A stretch of 64,000 nt of DNA, from positions 57,827,053 through 57,891,052 of the forward strand of contig CM060732.1 in the NCBI GenBank assembly GCA_030704615.1. Direction: 5' to 3'. Positions 36,998-48,659 of this stretch are shown piece after piece (the stretch's first letter is position 1; the number at the start of each line of letters is the position of its first letter). This stretch comes from Takakia lepidozioides. Its lineage: Eukaryota > Streptophyta > Takakiopsida > Takakiales > Takakiaceae. The notes beneath the pieces are model-generated. The model searched no databases, was not told the origin of the DNA, and worked only from the letters and a program-made list of their open reading frames with translations. The position numbers were made by a program, and so were the translations under genes.

Positions 36998-37168
36998 GTA
37001 GTGAGTGTGATTCTAAGGGTCAGGGAGGTGTTGCCTTCAGGAGTGTTGATTCTGGAAGGTCGAGATGGTATGGTATGGAAGGATTATGTGCGCAATTGTG
37101 CATTATGCCACCTCCCACATGTGAATGGGATGATAGATTCCCAACCTTATCACCAGCTAGGGGGGCGA
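36998..37168 (+). pseudogene. Pol C-terminal tail next to the 3' LTR
   Basis: Plus-strand frame LRVREVLPSGVLILEGRD, then DYVRNCALCHLPHVNG, ending in a stop at the LTR edge. The copy at 59.1 kb has the same lead followed by a full PHD finger; here the PHD finger is deleted. A polypurine tract (CTAGGGGGGCGAT) stands directly before the LTR. Confidence 0.7.
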
Positions 37169-37169
37169 T

Positions 37170-37747
37170 TGTAGCATAGTTTTCTAGGATTGTGTGCTAA
37201 GAATATGTGGTGAACAACGATGTATGTTGTGGCACGATACTTAGGTGCACGACAGCTGTCATGGTTTTAGTCATGGTTAACTAGAATTACCTACTTCTAG
37301 TTAATTAGGACATTTTGTATATTTATATTTGTATTTTGTGTGTTGGGATTTCATTTGGTCTCATATGCCAAGTGAGGTGTCAAGCCTCACTTGGGACATG
37401 GGGAGTGGTTTTCCGCTTAGAGAGCTCATCTTCTTGTAGTTGAGCCTCCATGAGCCTCCATGAGCCTCTCTCACCTCCATAGCTCTAGGTATTGAGAGGG
37501 AGTGTATTGAGGGCTTTGTAGGGTGGATTCCTTTAGCTTGACTTAGTTTATGTGATAGAGTGGATTTCACTTGGAATGAGTAGGACTTGTTCTTAGTGTG
37601 ATTGCTTCATGCTTTGAGAGCTTTCATTGTCATCCACTTATCTAATTTCTCATCTCTTATCATTGTAGCATAGCTTTCTAGGATTGTGTGCTAAGAATGT
37701 GTGGTGGACAACAATGTATGTTATGGCACGATGCTTAGGTGCACGAC
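37170..37747 (+). repeat. 3' LTR of the methyltransferase element, then a second partial LTR
   Basis: An LTR of about 493 bp starts TGTAGCATAG (37170) and ends CTCTTATCA (37662). One base later (37664) TGTAGCATAG begins again and matches the first 80 or so bases until GGTGCACGACA at about 37747, where a LINE fragment begins. It is also related to 58230-58665 on the minus strand. Confidence 0.75.
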
Positions 37748-38600
37748 AAATGTTTTAGCGATTGTCTAAGGGTGAAGGCCTCGTGCAAGTAAGCTGCCAA
37801 ACATTTCTGATAGTGGAAGACTTTAGTGAGAGATTGGGTTCCACGGAAGAAATAATGGAATCTCCCACAAATCTTGTAGTATAGAGGACAATAGAAGAAC
37901 TGTTCTTCAGTTTCAATTTCTCGGCAGAGCTTTGTCATGAGATTGGGTAGCTTCAAAGTTTTCTTGACATGTAATTCCATAAGCTCTCTCCTGATGAGTC
38001 TGTTGCGGTCCTGTCTGGACGTGATGTCCACCCCTTCTGGATTCATGGGTGATATGGAAGCAGTAGACAGTCCATTGTGCTCAAATAAACTATCCACTCT
38101 TGCATACCAGGAGTGCCTGAAACCTGTAGCTTTGAGCCCCATAGATGTTGTGAGGGCTCTTGCCACAAGCCCCTTGGGTGGAAGGGCTTGTAATCTATGA
38201 AGAACGATTGTAGGCCAGAAGAGGGCCTCGGTTTCCAATGGCATGCATGCAAACTCTGCACCTATGATGTGAGACGGAGTTGTGCTTCCGGCACCAAGCA
38301 TTGCTTGGAGAAAAGATGATTTGGGGGAGTTGATAACCAAACCCAGATACCAATATGATTTCACAATCTCAATTTCCTGGTGGTTGAAGATGAATCTGCG
38401 ATCAGCCGGGCCATTGAAGACCATGATCTTGGTCTTGCTAAGATTGACTTGCAGCCCATAGTCTTTGGAGAACTGTTCCAGAATGTGGAGATGACGTGGC
38501 AAGGAACTAAAAAAGGCATACATGAAAAACCTAGAGAAAGGAAACAAAGAGAAGAGAAGTTGACCATCTGGTGACCGTTTGCACAACCCCCCAAGAAGCA
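37748..38600 (-). mobile_element. LINE ORF2 C-terminal fragment
   Basis: A 283-codon frame with the RT end (QVNLSKTKIMVFNG, YLGLVIN) and the zinc-binding tail region (EEQFFYCPLYYKICGRFH, then [10 protein letters not shown]), matching the LINE ends in ABC introns. The 3' hairpin and CATTT tail are missing because the fragment joins the LTR within the LRQSL codons. No ORF1 or endonuclease is seen. Confidence 0.8.
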
Positions 38601-39237
38601 GAGAAACTCTTTACAACTTAAATTGAGAGTGAACAGTGGACCACTTTCCTTTTCCAAAACTTTACAGTGAAACTTGCTGAATACTTGGCAGCCAAAGGCA
38701 TACTCAGGTGCTCCCATAGAACAGTAAGAGACAAACCACATGAACATGTCCACTGGAATGATAAGGGCAAAACTGAAATTGCAAGCTTATAGCAGCAATT
38801 CCTAGTGTTCACTCATCTTAATAATCTGATACGCTACTGTAAAATACAATGGTTGTGGCGTAAAACACTTCAACACCTGCACTCCTTATTGCAAGAGTCC
38901 ATGTTAAGCAGCAGTATTACTCGATGCATTTCCTGCGGGGCCGGTGCTAGGATTCTGGACAAGCCTAAAGTAAAGAATCTGTACAAGTAGGTTGTGTGGA
39001 GACAGGGCCATGAAACAAAATTGCACTCCTATCACAGGACACATGAACCATTAACTTGAGGCAGTCCTACTACTTCATTGCAGCAGCTCCTTTTGTGAAT
39101 CACCCAACATACTGTGCCAATTGATCCCTCCACTGAGTGTGAAGCTACCTCAGTTGCCCATTGGAACCAATGATGCAAACCCCTGCAACATTCACCGTCT
39201 CCCCTGGTCTTTGTTCCAGCCATGGCCCAAGCTGATG

Positions 39238-42200
39238 TTATGAGGTTGACATATGAAGCTTCACAAGAGCTGAGTAGGCTCCACCTTCTCTGGCCATCAA
39301 TTGGTCATGTTTTCCCTGTTCCACTATTGCGCCATTTTTCACAACTGCAATGACATCAGCATTTCGGATGGTAGAAAGGCGATGTGCAACAACAATCGTT
39401 GACCGGTTGGCCATGACGCGGTCAAGGGCCTCCTGGACAACGTGCTCTGACTCTGCATCCAAGGCACTGGTGGCTTCATCCAGAAGCAATATCTTGGGAT
39501 CCTTTAGTATCGCCCTAGCTATGGCTACCCGCTGCTTCTGTCCGCCCGAAAGCTGGATACCCCTTTCCCCTACCGTTGTATTGTAGGACTCAGGCAAGGC
39601 AGTTATAAACTTGTGGGCATTGGAGGCCTTTGCGGCAGTTTCGATCTCAGTGTCTGCAACATCATCATCTCTCCCATATGTGATATTTGCTCTGATGGTA
39701 GTATTAAACAAGACCGGCTCCTGGCTCACGAGTCCAATTTGTTGTCTCAGCCACCTCACTTCTAACTGTTTGATGTCCACACCATCAATCAAAATGCTAC
39801 CGCTAGCAGGGTCATAGAAGCGCTCAATGAGAGAGATCACTGTGGACTTCCCACTTCCAGACTCCCCCACCAAGGCCAGAGTCTGAGCACCACCCAAGAG
39901 AACCCAGTAATAAAAATCAGTTTCAAATCTCAAAATCCCCCTGGTCCTACATCACAACTTGGCCTCCTCCATGCAGCAAAACGCTCTACAAACCATACAT
40001 CCAAATCTCAGATAAAGCATGCCAAGCCACTCGAGAATCAGACAGCCTGCTTTATCAGGAACAAATCATACATGCACACCCACTGGCATAGTTACGTGAT
40101 AAAATATGCACAAATTGATCTTATGTCAAACAGAATGAAGTTTTAGATGCGACGAACCTTTCCAGCATGGATTGTCAAACATAGGTCCTTAAAGATCTGC
40201 ACATTTGGCCTTGTTGGATAGGTAAAGCTAATATGCTGGAACTCGACTTCTCCTTTGACCGTTTTCAAGGTCCTCCCAGATTTCTCGAGAGGGTCGATCT
40301 TGGATTTACCGTCCAGCAAATCGAAAACCGAATTAACAGCACTCTTTACCTTGGTTATATCAGGAGTCAATCCAGCTGTTTGGGACACTCCCAGAGCACT
40401 CATAGTGATCGCAAAGAACACCTGCATGCTTTACTTGTTCTTCTCAGTTATGACCACAAAAGTTGACAATCTGCATCTTACGCATGAAAAACACTACTTT
40501 ATAATGTCCGTGGACAGCTCAAAGAGCTTATGGGATAAGAAAACAAGAAAGAGAGTGGCCCCCTCAACAAGCAGCCCAAAAACAACTACTGATCAAGGGA
40601 TTGTCTAAGAGGCATGCTGCCAAGCATTTCTGATCCTCGCAATGGAAGACCTCTGTAAGAGATCGGTATCGCAGACTAGACCAGTGTCTACTCTGGATCT
40701 CATAGTAGAAAGGACAATGAAAGAACAAATGTTCTTCATTTTTCAATTTCCCTCCTCATCCCTAGCACAAATAGGGCACAGGGACTCATCATGCTGCAGC
40801 TTGTCCGACCTCCTGGTCTCTATCTGCAGACTTTGGGAGCCCACCCCTCGACCTTCCCAATGCCCTTAGGAGAGTGATAGAGCTGCTAAGAGGTAATTGG
40901 GTTGTAAGATTCTATCATCATGGACAACCAAAAATATCTTCCGAGATAACTGCAGCTTTGTTATGAGATTGATAGGTTTCCAGATCCGCCTGACATGGAG
41001 TTCTATCATTCCCGTCTGATGCATCTGCTACGGTCGCACTTCACATAATTTCAAAACCCTCCATACTTGGTGGCAGTAGGGAAGCAACGGACAGTCATGG
41101 CGCTCAAAGAAGTTGCAGATCACCAAGAGTAAAACCAGCATTTTGAGCCTCATAGAGATTTCAAAGAAAGGAACTTTAAAACGTCCATGGAAGCTCAAAG
41201 AGCTTTAAGGACATAGGAGGAGCGGGTTTTGTGGGAGCAGACCTTGAAAACTTTGCTGAAGGAGGTTTTTTGTTGAGAAACCAAGCGGGCGCCAAACCAG
41301 AAAGCAAGCGCATAGCAGGCAAACAGCACAAAGTTGGAGAAGCCTAAGCCTGTTCCACTGATGACACCCTGGCGGATACCACTCTTCAAGGGCTGTTTGC
41401 ATTTCTCCTCATACAAAGTTACCACCTTCTCTTCCGCACAGAAAGAAGCCACAGTGCGAATGCTGGAGATTGCATCAGTTGCCACTCGGCTTGCATCTTG
41501 GTATGCCTCCTGGAGACATGGTACAACACAGATTAGATCACCAGCAATGTCAGCTATGTGGGCTATGTCACCTGGTGAAGGGAAACTGACATACTGACAT
41601 TTACTACTATTTGGCTTGAAGCTAGTTCCCTTTCTGTGGCCTCAGTATGCACACGATCTACTGACCACACCGAAAAGGTGAAGACTTTTGGTTAGGAATC
41701 TTATGCCACAACTGCCAGCAACTGACACACACAACCTCATACTGATAGCAGCATCAGTCCTCGACTCATCTGCCAATCTCATCCAAGCTACAAGCACAAG
41801 AATGCTGGATGTTGGCAGGGTTTACTCAACTTCCAGCCCATAACAGCTCAGCAACCGCCTGATTAAACTCCGATGTGATCTAAGAAAAGACAGGTACCGC
41901 AAGGTTGTACTATTCTTGTCTTCTGGAAGGACAAAGCAGGGGTAGAGACATTGTCCGCCAAGTGCAACAAACAAGAAGACAGAAGGGACGGGAGAAGGAC
42001 CTTGGCATCAGTAGTAAAACCCTGCATGAACTTCATCTGCATGTAGCCTTGGGTGGCCAAGAGAGGAACCAAAGCCAGAACCAGAAGAGAGAGTTCCCAG
42101 TTGGCAGTGAAAGCAATAGTGAGCCCACACACAATGGTGCCGACATTTTGTACCATCAGAGACAGGGTGTCACCCACCATACTCTTCACGGCGGCTGCAT

Positions 42201-45200
42201 CAGTTGAGAGGCGTGCACTTATGCCACCGCTGCAATAAAAAGCCAGCCAGCATTTGTTCTGGTTTAGTTCATTATCATATGTGTTGGAACTAGGAAATGA
42301 AATGGTGCTTTATAACGTCCGCGGAAAGCTCTTAGAGCTTATGGAAAGTGCAAGAAAACATGAGAGAGGAGAGAAAGTGGAAGAAACACCCACTTTACCT
42401 CCTGATATCGCTTCTTTCAAATAGACCACTAACACAAGATAGATCCTCACCAATCAGTGCAAAAAACAAATAAAATGTGCAATCCACCTTGAATTTTCAT
42501 CCTCGTCAAACCATCCAACTTCTCGCCGCAAGACCTTTTCAAATGTCAATCGCCGAATCCGCCGAATCAGCCTTTGCCCTATAATTGCAAAAGTGATGAT
42601 CTGTGTGGGTGCGACCACAAAAACTCCAAGAGCCAGCACCAGATACATGAGGGACCAAAAATTGGCCTTTTTTCGCAACTCATGTTTGTCAGATAAATAG
42701 AAAGCTCCAATAACATTGGAAAGTAGCAGACCAAAGATAGGGAAGATTGATCCATTGGCCGCAGCAGCAGCAGAACCAACAATGAATAGGGGCAGTTCAG
42801 GCTTATTCAGAGAGGCAAGCCGGAAGACAGATGACTCTGCCCTGCTAGACTTCTTTTCTGTACCACTTTCAATATCATCATCCCGTTGTCCTCCACTCTT
42901 GGAGCTTGCAGAGCGGTTCATGGATGCAGAGTTGCGGGGGGAGTTACGGTTGGTCAAAAAAGAAAGGCTCAACCGGCGGCTGCCCCTGCTTGAGTTTCTA
43001 CTCAAAGACCTAGAGATTGCATCCCCATTGGGTTCCGGCTCTACTGGGATGTCCCTTGTCTTCGGCTTGTAAACTTGTTGTAGGCGAATTAACTGCGAGT
43101 ATGCTCCGTCAGGTTTGCTCGAGAGTTCATCATGTGACCCTGCAGACACCATAGCCAGTGATGAGGTGCTCTCGACACGCATGTGGCACTTAGAGCCCCA
43201 TCAAACTGCTCTCTTCAGGAGGCATAGATTCTTTGCTATATTAAAGTTCTGAGCTGGGGAAATCTCCCAAAATTTTGGACAAGTAGTTTTTAGGGCAACT
43301 GACTGTTTAATACCGAATCTAAACATTGCCACTGCACATATAAATAGTTGATTGTAAAAAGCCTACCATTGTAGACAACAGATGCTCAGGTGGACTGAAT
43401 TTCTAAGTCATTGGACATGAGAAAGAGGACCATTGCTTTGTCACAAGGGGATTATCTGATGCTCAAAGAATGCACTTTGCCTTCTTACACACATGTGGAA
43501 TTGGCATGAGGTTCAAGATAGGGAGGTAAGGAATTTCTGCCTGTTTCCACAACGACACCTCGCTGTATAACAGCTATAAGATTGGCCGATCGAATGGTAG
43601 ATAGCCGGTGTGCCACAACCACAGTTGTCCGTCCCACCATCACCTGTTCCAGTGCTTGTTGGACTACCCTCTCTGACTCTGCATCCAATGCACTTGTTGC
43701 TTCATCCAGCAGTAGGATGCGAGGGTTTTTCAGTATAGCCCTTGCAATTGCCACCCTCTGCTTTTGGCCCCCTGATAACTGAATGCCTCGCTCTCCCACC
43801 TGCGTTTCAAACCCCTGCAGACGCACCAAGTACATAGGAGGTACATGTCAGAAGACATTACCAGCAAGGTCCCCATCTTGGAGCATTCTTGCCTTAGTAG
43901 GTCCTGGGCCTAATAGTAGGCCACCATTTTGATGCCCCTAACAACGCAGGGTAAAACCTGACACAAAGGAAAACACAAAGATGGATTCAGATAAAAAAAA
44001 AATAGGCATTACATGTCACACCTTAGGCATTTTGTTGATGAAGGTGGCTGCATTAGCCAACACAGCTGCAGCCTGAATCTCCTCCTCCTTGGCTCCATCC
44101 TTCCCGTAAGCAATGTTCTCCCGTATCGATGTCCCAAAGAGAACCGGCTCCTGACTGACAAGGCCTATCTGCTGTCGCAACCACTTTAGTTGCATTGTCT
44201 TGATGTCAACTCCATCAACCAGAACTTGGCCAGCCACAGGATCATAAAACCTCTCTATTAGACTCACCACAGTTGATTTGCCTGACCCACTTTCTCCAAC
44301 CAAGGCCACAGTGGTGCCAGGCGCAATGGAGAGGTTGAACTTTGAAAATATTTGCACATCTGGCCGAGTTGGGTAGCTGAAGTCAATGTCATGAAGCTCA
44401 ATCTCTCCTTTCAGGTTGTCGAGAACTACACCACTCAAATCAGATGCATCAATCTGGGGCATACGCTTGATGACCTCAAACAATTTGTATGCTGCTGCTC
44501 TGCCTGCTGCAAAGGCAGACACACATGGGGATGCTTGGCCCAGTGATCTGCTCACAGAAAACCACCCGAGAACCTGAGAACTTAACTGCTCACCTAAATA
44601 TCATGCAACTAACTCTTGAGAGTTCCTCTAATATAGATATCAATGTGAGAGCCTAGTAAATTCTGAACTCGCATTTGAGCAGATAAAATGAGATAGCCAC
44701 ATCCAAAGCAAAGAAGAGCTTTCAATGATGAAAGGATAGCCGCCAAAATAGAGATCAAAGAGAGTCTAAACTATGGGCTTTTCGCAGACGTTATAAAATT
44801 CCTTTTCATTACATTTCATTTCTTCCTCTCTTGAGAGCCCCACTTTCACTTGTACCATACTTCCTTTTGTCCAGAAGTTCTTTGAGTTTCCCATGGTGTT
44901 ATAAAGTTTCTTTCCTTCCCTTTCTTCTTTATCAACAAAACTAAGATCATGTTTTTCAACGGCCATGCTGATCAAAGATTCCTGGTCAACCAGACAGATC
45001 AATTCATGAAATCATAGCCTTTCTTCTCTCACTGCCTTTGGTAGTGAGGTCTGGGGAACATACTATTGCCTACTCCAAGATAGCCAATCCCTTACTAAGG
45101 TGTTCCACTACAGGGATCAGAAATGCTTGACAGCATCCCTGCATGAGAATAATGGAACTTACAAAATTCCTTGATGAATAGTTGGTTTTGGGCTGCTTGT

Positions 45201-48200
45201 TGAGTCTCAATTCATTCATTTCCTTTCTTCCTGCATGAGGCATTACATCTTAGACAACCCCTTGATAGTCGGTTTTGGGCTTGTTGTGGACCCTACTCTC
45301 TCCTGGTTTCCTGCTTTCTCTTGTCCCATAAGCTCTTTGAGCTTTCCGCAGAACGTTATAAAGTGTCATTTCATTAAGGCACTTTGTCTTTAGACTAGTC
45401 TGAAGTGATTTCTTGTAGTTGTCCATTGTCCCATGGGCCCTAGGGTACCTGTAGCACAATTCAGTTTCTTGCTTGATTTCACTCTTCTATGGGAGGAAAA
45501 AGGTCAAGTATGAAACTCACCCTCCTCCAGTGAGCACAGCAAACACAACGCTAATAACGGAGCCTCCATTTTCTCCATGATCCGCCACCAGCTTTGACCC
45601 GTACCACATCGCCAGAGCATAGCTCATGAACATGGTCATCAGAGCAAAACCAAGGCCAAGACCAGAGGCTACACCTGACTTAACTCCGGACTTCTCAGCA
45701 ATTGCAAGCGCTTTGTCATACTCATCCACGGATTTGGTCTCTCCAGTGTAGGATGACACCTACAAACATTGCAGTGAACCATCATTTACAGTACCAGACA
45801 ACAACCTCAACCTAAATGTGTGATCATAATTTTCTGTCTGCTCTTCCAAGATTCACAAAGAAATTTCTGTCAGTGGAACCATACGGCTGCAGGATTGGAC
45901 TCCAAAAACTCTCTGAGCACGAAAGGATGCAGACACTGAATATTTTGCGTTTATAATCAACTCTTAGTTGATAAACATGAGGTACAAATAGGCTTGTTCA
46001 TGAAAACAATACAATGCACAACTGATTGGTCTTATCGAATTTGTTATGAACTCTACATTGGAAGGCACATATTATACAAGGCACACGTCAAGGGACTCAC
46101 TGTCCGAATAGAGCTGACAACTTGCTCAACAGTGGTGTTTGCCTCTGCATAAGCTAACTGTCCTTCGCTTGACATTTTAGACATCAACATTGCCATGGTG
46201 CCGCCTGCCAAGATCAGGAGAGGCATCGTTGCCACCATGACCAATGTGAGCCTCCAGCCCTTCGCAAATGCAACACAAAAGCCGCCTACGAAGGTTGCAA
46301 TCAACTGTTGAAACTTGCCCACCTGTCCAAAGAATGCCCACATGTTTCACCTCATGAAGTAGAAAGCCATATTCTAACTAGATTTATATTCGAATAACGA
46401 CAGTTTTAATGATGTCCTCCAGCAATTATTAACAACATCTTTTGCTGCACTGGCCCTGTGACAAATTGAGACCGAAAAATCACCGAATAGAGCTCCTGTG
46501 AGGAGAACATTACCATCCAGGATTGCCTGACATACCCATTGACAATGAACTTGGGAGTAACTTACAGCAGGTTACAGGAAGACAAAGCTATATGACTATC
46601 TTTAGCCGAGATGGCAGACAACGCTCAAAGACCTGGGTGATACTCCACTTTGCGGTAGTAGTTGTAACGACAGGGATGAAGATATGCTGGGTCCCAGTTG
46701 TAATCAATCTAAATTACAGGTTGGGAAAGTGTCCCATTGATTCATACCTTCTCACCAATAGCGTCCTGGATAAGAATTGTGTCACCTGCCATCCTCCCTA
46801 TCACTGCGCCTGTAGTGGTGTCTTGGTCAAAAAATGGCACATCCTGCCTCAAAATGGCCTTCAAATACATACTCCTGATGCGGGCAGATTGTCGCTCTCC
46901 AGTAACCATCCAGCAGGTCACCTCTACACAACAGAATTCCCGCAGCACTGTAAAATCCACTACCAATGACAGCCTACATGCAGAACTGAAATGTAAACAT
47001 TGCCAGGGGTGGGGAAGCTCGAAAGGAAAAAATAAGCAGATTCTTCTTCCCAACAAAATCCAACTAGTGTGACCACCTATCAATCCTAAAGGGTCCAGGC
47101 TCCTCCTCTTCTTCACAAAAACACCAATCCTCACCACTACCGTCAGATAGTAAAATGAATCAAAGACAACTTGCATTTTTAATTCGCTATCACCTTTCCA
47201 AATGTGAGCTGTTAAGCTAGAATAGTGTCTACCAAGGCTTTTCATTCCTTATGGTCAAGAAAGTGACAAATGTTCCAGAAATCTCACGGGCGTAAGATGC
47301 CACCGCAGATGCTATTCCAAGATAGACAAACTTCACAGCTACCTGCACAGCGCCCATGCCAACATGCATAACAGTTTGGGAGTACCATCAATGTCAGTGA
47401 AAGCTGAGGAGATCTCTTGAAAGATCTATGGTGCAGCACTTGGATCTAATGATGCCCTTGGAGGTTGTTGAAAGAAGAGACTTGGTCTCAGCTCTTTCAT
47501 GACATTTGTCGCTAGAACATTAGTTCTTATTCTTGGGTTCTGGTTTTGTTCCTCTCTCATGTTTTCTTCCATTTTGTCCCATAAGCTCTATGAGCTTTCC
47601 GCGGACGTTATAAACACCATTTCATTTCATTTCATGGGGGAACTCCATGTTGACAAGGCAAGTATCACTTGAGTCTGGGACCAGTTCCTTATAGCTATAT
47701 TTCAGTCAATTTCTGCGTCTTATCCAGGAATTGAAGGATCATACAGAAGTAAGGGTATGCCAAACAAATCCATGCAGCTGAGCTCAGGCAGAAAATGCAT
47801 GGAAGCTGACCAACCTCATAAAAATTCTCCAATTATATTTTCGGATGCAAAAAGGGGTAGCTAAATTAGGAAATAAAAACAATTGCTGCCCAGATTCAGC
47901 ACGCCACTTTGTTTGCTTCTTGGTCTTGCAGCCATGCTGCGCTGGGTGGGGAACCTCCCCCTCATTTGTACTCTGGTTTGGATGGTCAGTAGAAGTGTTG
48001 TCCCCAACCCCACCCAAATTAAAATAACATAAATTATAATAACTGCTGTTGCTGTGTATGCCAACTGGGAGACTTGGGAACTAGAAGGAAAAGACTTCCA
48101 TTGTGTTGGCTGCAAAATTCCTGGAGCACTTCTGGGCAACTTCTACAGCCGCAGGGGGTAGAACCATGACAATTGCACAAAGGAAATACTACTAGCCAAT

Positions 48201-48619
48201 ACTCTCCTCTGTTCTCAGAAAAACTTAAAAATTCAAGGGAAGTAAAGCAACACCTTTGACACTTCATGGACCACGGCAGACGTGTCGCTCTGGTTGTTGC
48301 CAAAGGCATTTGTTAGCGCCCCAAAGATGAGCGTCATCAATGGCATCGACACTCCATTCGCAACCGCGCCTACAGTTCCCACTATCATAAGAAAGATATC
48401 AAAAGAATCCGCGAACTTGAACAGCTTGTAAAATGGCACTATATACTCCGTGTCTTTGCTCTTCTTCTTCGCCCCCCCGTCTACGACCTTCGTAGTTCCT
48501 GCCTCTTGTAGATCAGCCTTTGAATTGCCGTTCACTACCTTCCCCGGCGTCTTACTGCCTCCTGTCGGCCAGTCAGCTCCAGTCGAAGTGCCAACCACGT
48601 CTATGTCCGGGTTCGCCAT
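39238..48619 (-). CDS. ABCB: Full-size ABCB (MDR/P-glycoprotein type) transporter
   Basis: Twelve exons join in consistent phase to about 1304 residues: 48254-48619, 47288-47342, 46748-46923, 46101-46322, 45521-45759, 44022-44547, 43541-43814, 42488-43139, 42001-42229, 41243-41509, 40158-40421, 39238-39882. The layout is TMD-NBD-TMD-NBD. NBD1: Walker [10 protein letters not shown] (about 436), LSGGQ (about 541), [12 protein letters not shown]. The linker, about 650-720, is rich in Ser/Arg ([17 protein letters not shown]), a likely phosphorylation zone. NBD2: Walker [10 protein letters not shown] (about 1096), LSGGQ (about 1201), [12 protein letters not shown], ending in HMSTS. Plant ABCBs of this form are plasma-membrane exporters, some for auxin; the substrate here is unknown. 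The start is ATG at 48619; the frame extends upstream but has no other ATG nearby. Intron 7 appears to use a GC donor. Introns 5, 6, 9, 10 and probably 1 hold LINE tails. Confidence 0.92.
40490..41215 (-). mobile_element. LINE 3' ends in ABCB intron 10
   Basis: Minus strand, sense to the gene. A first copy keeps ORF2 end codons ([35 protein letters not shown]) and continues into the hairpin CCCATAAGCTCTTTGAGC and TTATAAAG at about 40495-40530. A second hairpin, AAGCTCTTTGAGCTT, is at about 41193-41207, before the donor of exon 41243-41509. The first copy has a decayed tail. Confidence 0.7.
42287..42360 (-). mobile_element. LINE 3' hairpin and tail in an ABCB intron
   Basis: Minus strand: CATAAGCTCTAAGAGCTTTC, then CGCGGACGTTATAAAG and CACCATTTCATTTC. 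The loop is TAA in place of TTT while both stem arms are unchanged. Confidence 0.75.
44770..45375 (+). mobile_element. LINE fragments in an ABCB intron
   Basis: A tail at 44780-44825, a diverged hairpin and tail at about 44870-44910, an ORF2 end remnant at about 45060-45180 ([17 protein letters not shown]), then a complete hairpin and tail at 45310-45375 (CCCATAAGCTCTTTGAGCTT, ACGTTATAAAG). All are antisense to ABCB. Confidence 0.7.
47515..47636 (+). mobile_element. LINE 3' hairpin and tail in ABCB intron 1
   Basis: A lead TTCTTGGGTTCTGGTTTTGT that also occurs at 59918, then CCCATAAGCTCTATGAGCTT, GCGGACGTTATAAA and three CATTT units. The loop is TAT with intact arms. Confidence 0.75.
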
Positions 48620-48659
48620 ATTGCCCTGCGCCGCGACAGCCTTCAAAAGGCTTCGAGAC

